Assembly (NCBI GenBank): GCA_946480635.1
Contig: CAMLKV010000112.1
Coordinates: 1-6,947, forward strand
Source of the DNA: an uncultured Flavobacterium sp.
Lineage (GTDB): Bacteria; Bacteroidota; Bacteroidia; Flavobacteriales; Flavobacteriaceae
Direction of reading: 5' to 3'
DNA: 6,947 nucleotides
The translations under genes were made by a program, and so were the position numbers. Shown here piece after piece: positions 6,499 to 6,947 of the stretch. Numbering within the stretch: position 1 is the first letter of the stretch; each line of letters opens with the position of its first letter. The notes below the pieces were generated by a model. The model was not told where the DNA came from and ran no database searches. It worked only from the letters and a program-made list of their open reading frames with translations.

Positions 6499-6947
6499 TT
6501 AGTTAAAAATTTTTGCTAACATTTCCTTTAATAAATCTGATTGTGGTAATGAATTACCCCCTACACCCTTGCTTTTTAAATCAATATCTTTTAAAGTAGA
6601 TACAATAGCACTTACTTTCTTCATAGGATAATTTCTTGCCGCTAATTCATAATCTTTAACAAAAAATGGATTTACTTTTAATACTGAAGCCACATTTTTA
6701 GGGTTTTTATCCTTTAATCCATGATATTGTAGCAATTGTGAAAAGAAACTAAACACTAAACCAATGGTTAACACAATGGGATTGTCTTTAGGATTAGCAG
6801 CAAAATGATTGGCAATCAAATAAGATTTATACTGATCTTTCTCTCCAATGGCTTTTCGCAATTCAAAAGGGTTAAAATCTTTACTTAATCCAATGTTTTC
6901 TTCAATAATTGTTGGTGTAATTATATCACCAGGTTTTAAAATAATAG
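6499..6947 (-). CDS. holA: DNA polymerase III subunit delta, C-terminal part
   Basis: This is the C-terminal 148 residues of the clamp-loader delta subunit; the gene continues beyond the right edge. The frame is open through 6947, and the TTG at 6861-6859 is an internal Leu codon (FELRKAIGEKD), not a start. The visible start of the fragment, with VTP-like TPTIIEENIGLSKDFNPFEL and then RKAIGEKD, matches the segment after the ATPase-like region of delta. The remainder is the helical collar domain that holds the clamp-loader pentamer together: PIVLTIGLVFSFFSQLL, a helix containing NPFFVKDYELAARNY, and a final helix ending LLKEMLAKIFN. From family knowledge, delta opens the beta sliding clamp for loading onto primed DNA. 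The N-terminal clamp-binding region is outside the window. Full-length Bacteroidota delta is usually about 330-340 residues, so slightly under half is seen here. No frameshift or truncation is apparent. Confidence 0.88.
   Translation of the reverse strand, partial: IILKPGDIITPTIIEENIGLSKDFNPFELRKAIGEKDQYKSYLIANHFAANPKDNPIVLTIGLVFSFFSQLLQYHGLKDKNPKNVASVLKVNPFFVKDYELAARNYPMKKVSAIVSTLKDIDLKSKGVGGNSLPQSDLLKEMLAKIFN

Noticed and set aside
6859..6861. TTG as a possible start for holA
   Set aside because: The frame continues upstream with conserved delta-subunit sequence (ENIGLSKDFNPFE), so the gene extends past the window.

Overview
The window looks like chromosomal DNA from a member of the Flavobacteriaceae (Bacteroidota). 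The evidence is an AT-rich composition, A-rich translation leaders without clear Shine-Dalgarno sequences, a type IX secretion system (T9SS) cargo C-terminal domain followed by a PorP/SprF-family protein, and housekeeping genes (ettA, holA) with Bacteroidota-like sequences. All reading frames are intact. There is no sign of mobile elements, CRISPR arrays, tRNA or rRNA.

Left half (plus strand, 1-4029): a tightly packed set of three genes. (1) The 3' end of a large, cysteine-containing repeat protein with a type B 'gliding motility-associated' T9SS C-terminal domain. Its gene begins outside the window. (2) Five bases later, a PorP/SprF-family outer-membrane protein. (3) Seventeen bases later, a four-domain TPR / beta-propeller / carboxypeptidase-regulatory-like / OmpA protein with the same domain order as the T9SS component PorE. 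Together they read as a surface-protein export cassette: the cargo, the SprF-type partner that type B cargo proteins need, and a periplasmic protein that could tie the partner to peptidoglycan. The adhesin gene carries a 261-bp repeat whose two visible copies are almost identical in their shared 90 bases.

Centre (4030-4075): a short convergent intergenic region holding a perfect 10-bp hairpin that can terminate transcription from both sides.

Right half (minus strand, 4076-6947), in order of transcription: the C-terminal half of holA (DNA polymerase III delta), an uncharacterised four-helix membrane protein 14 bp downstream, a 74-bp gap with a plausible Bacteroidota-type promoter, a 62-residue two-helix membrane protein, and ettA (ABC-F translation factor) 43 bp further on. 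The last two genes probably share the promoter and end at the bidirectional terminator.

I did not find a clearly undescribed system. The points most worth following are the T9SS cassette, the homogenised adhesin repeats, and the two small uncharacterised membrane proteins between holA and ettA.
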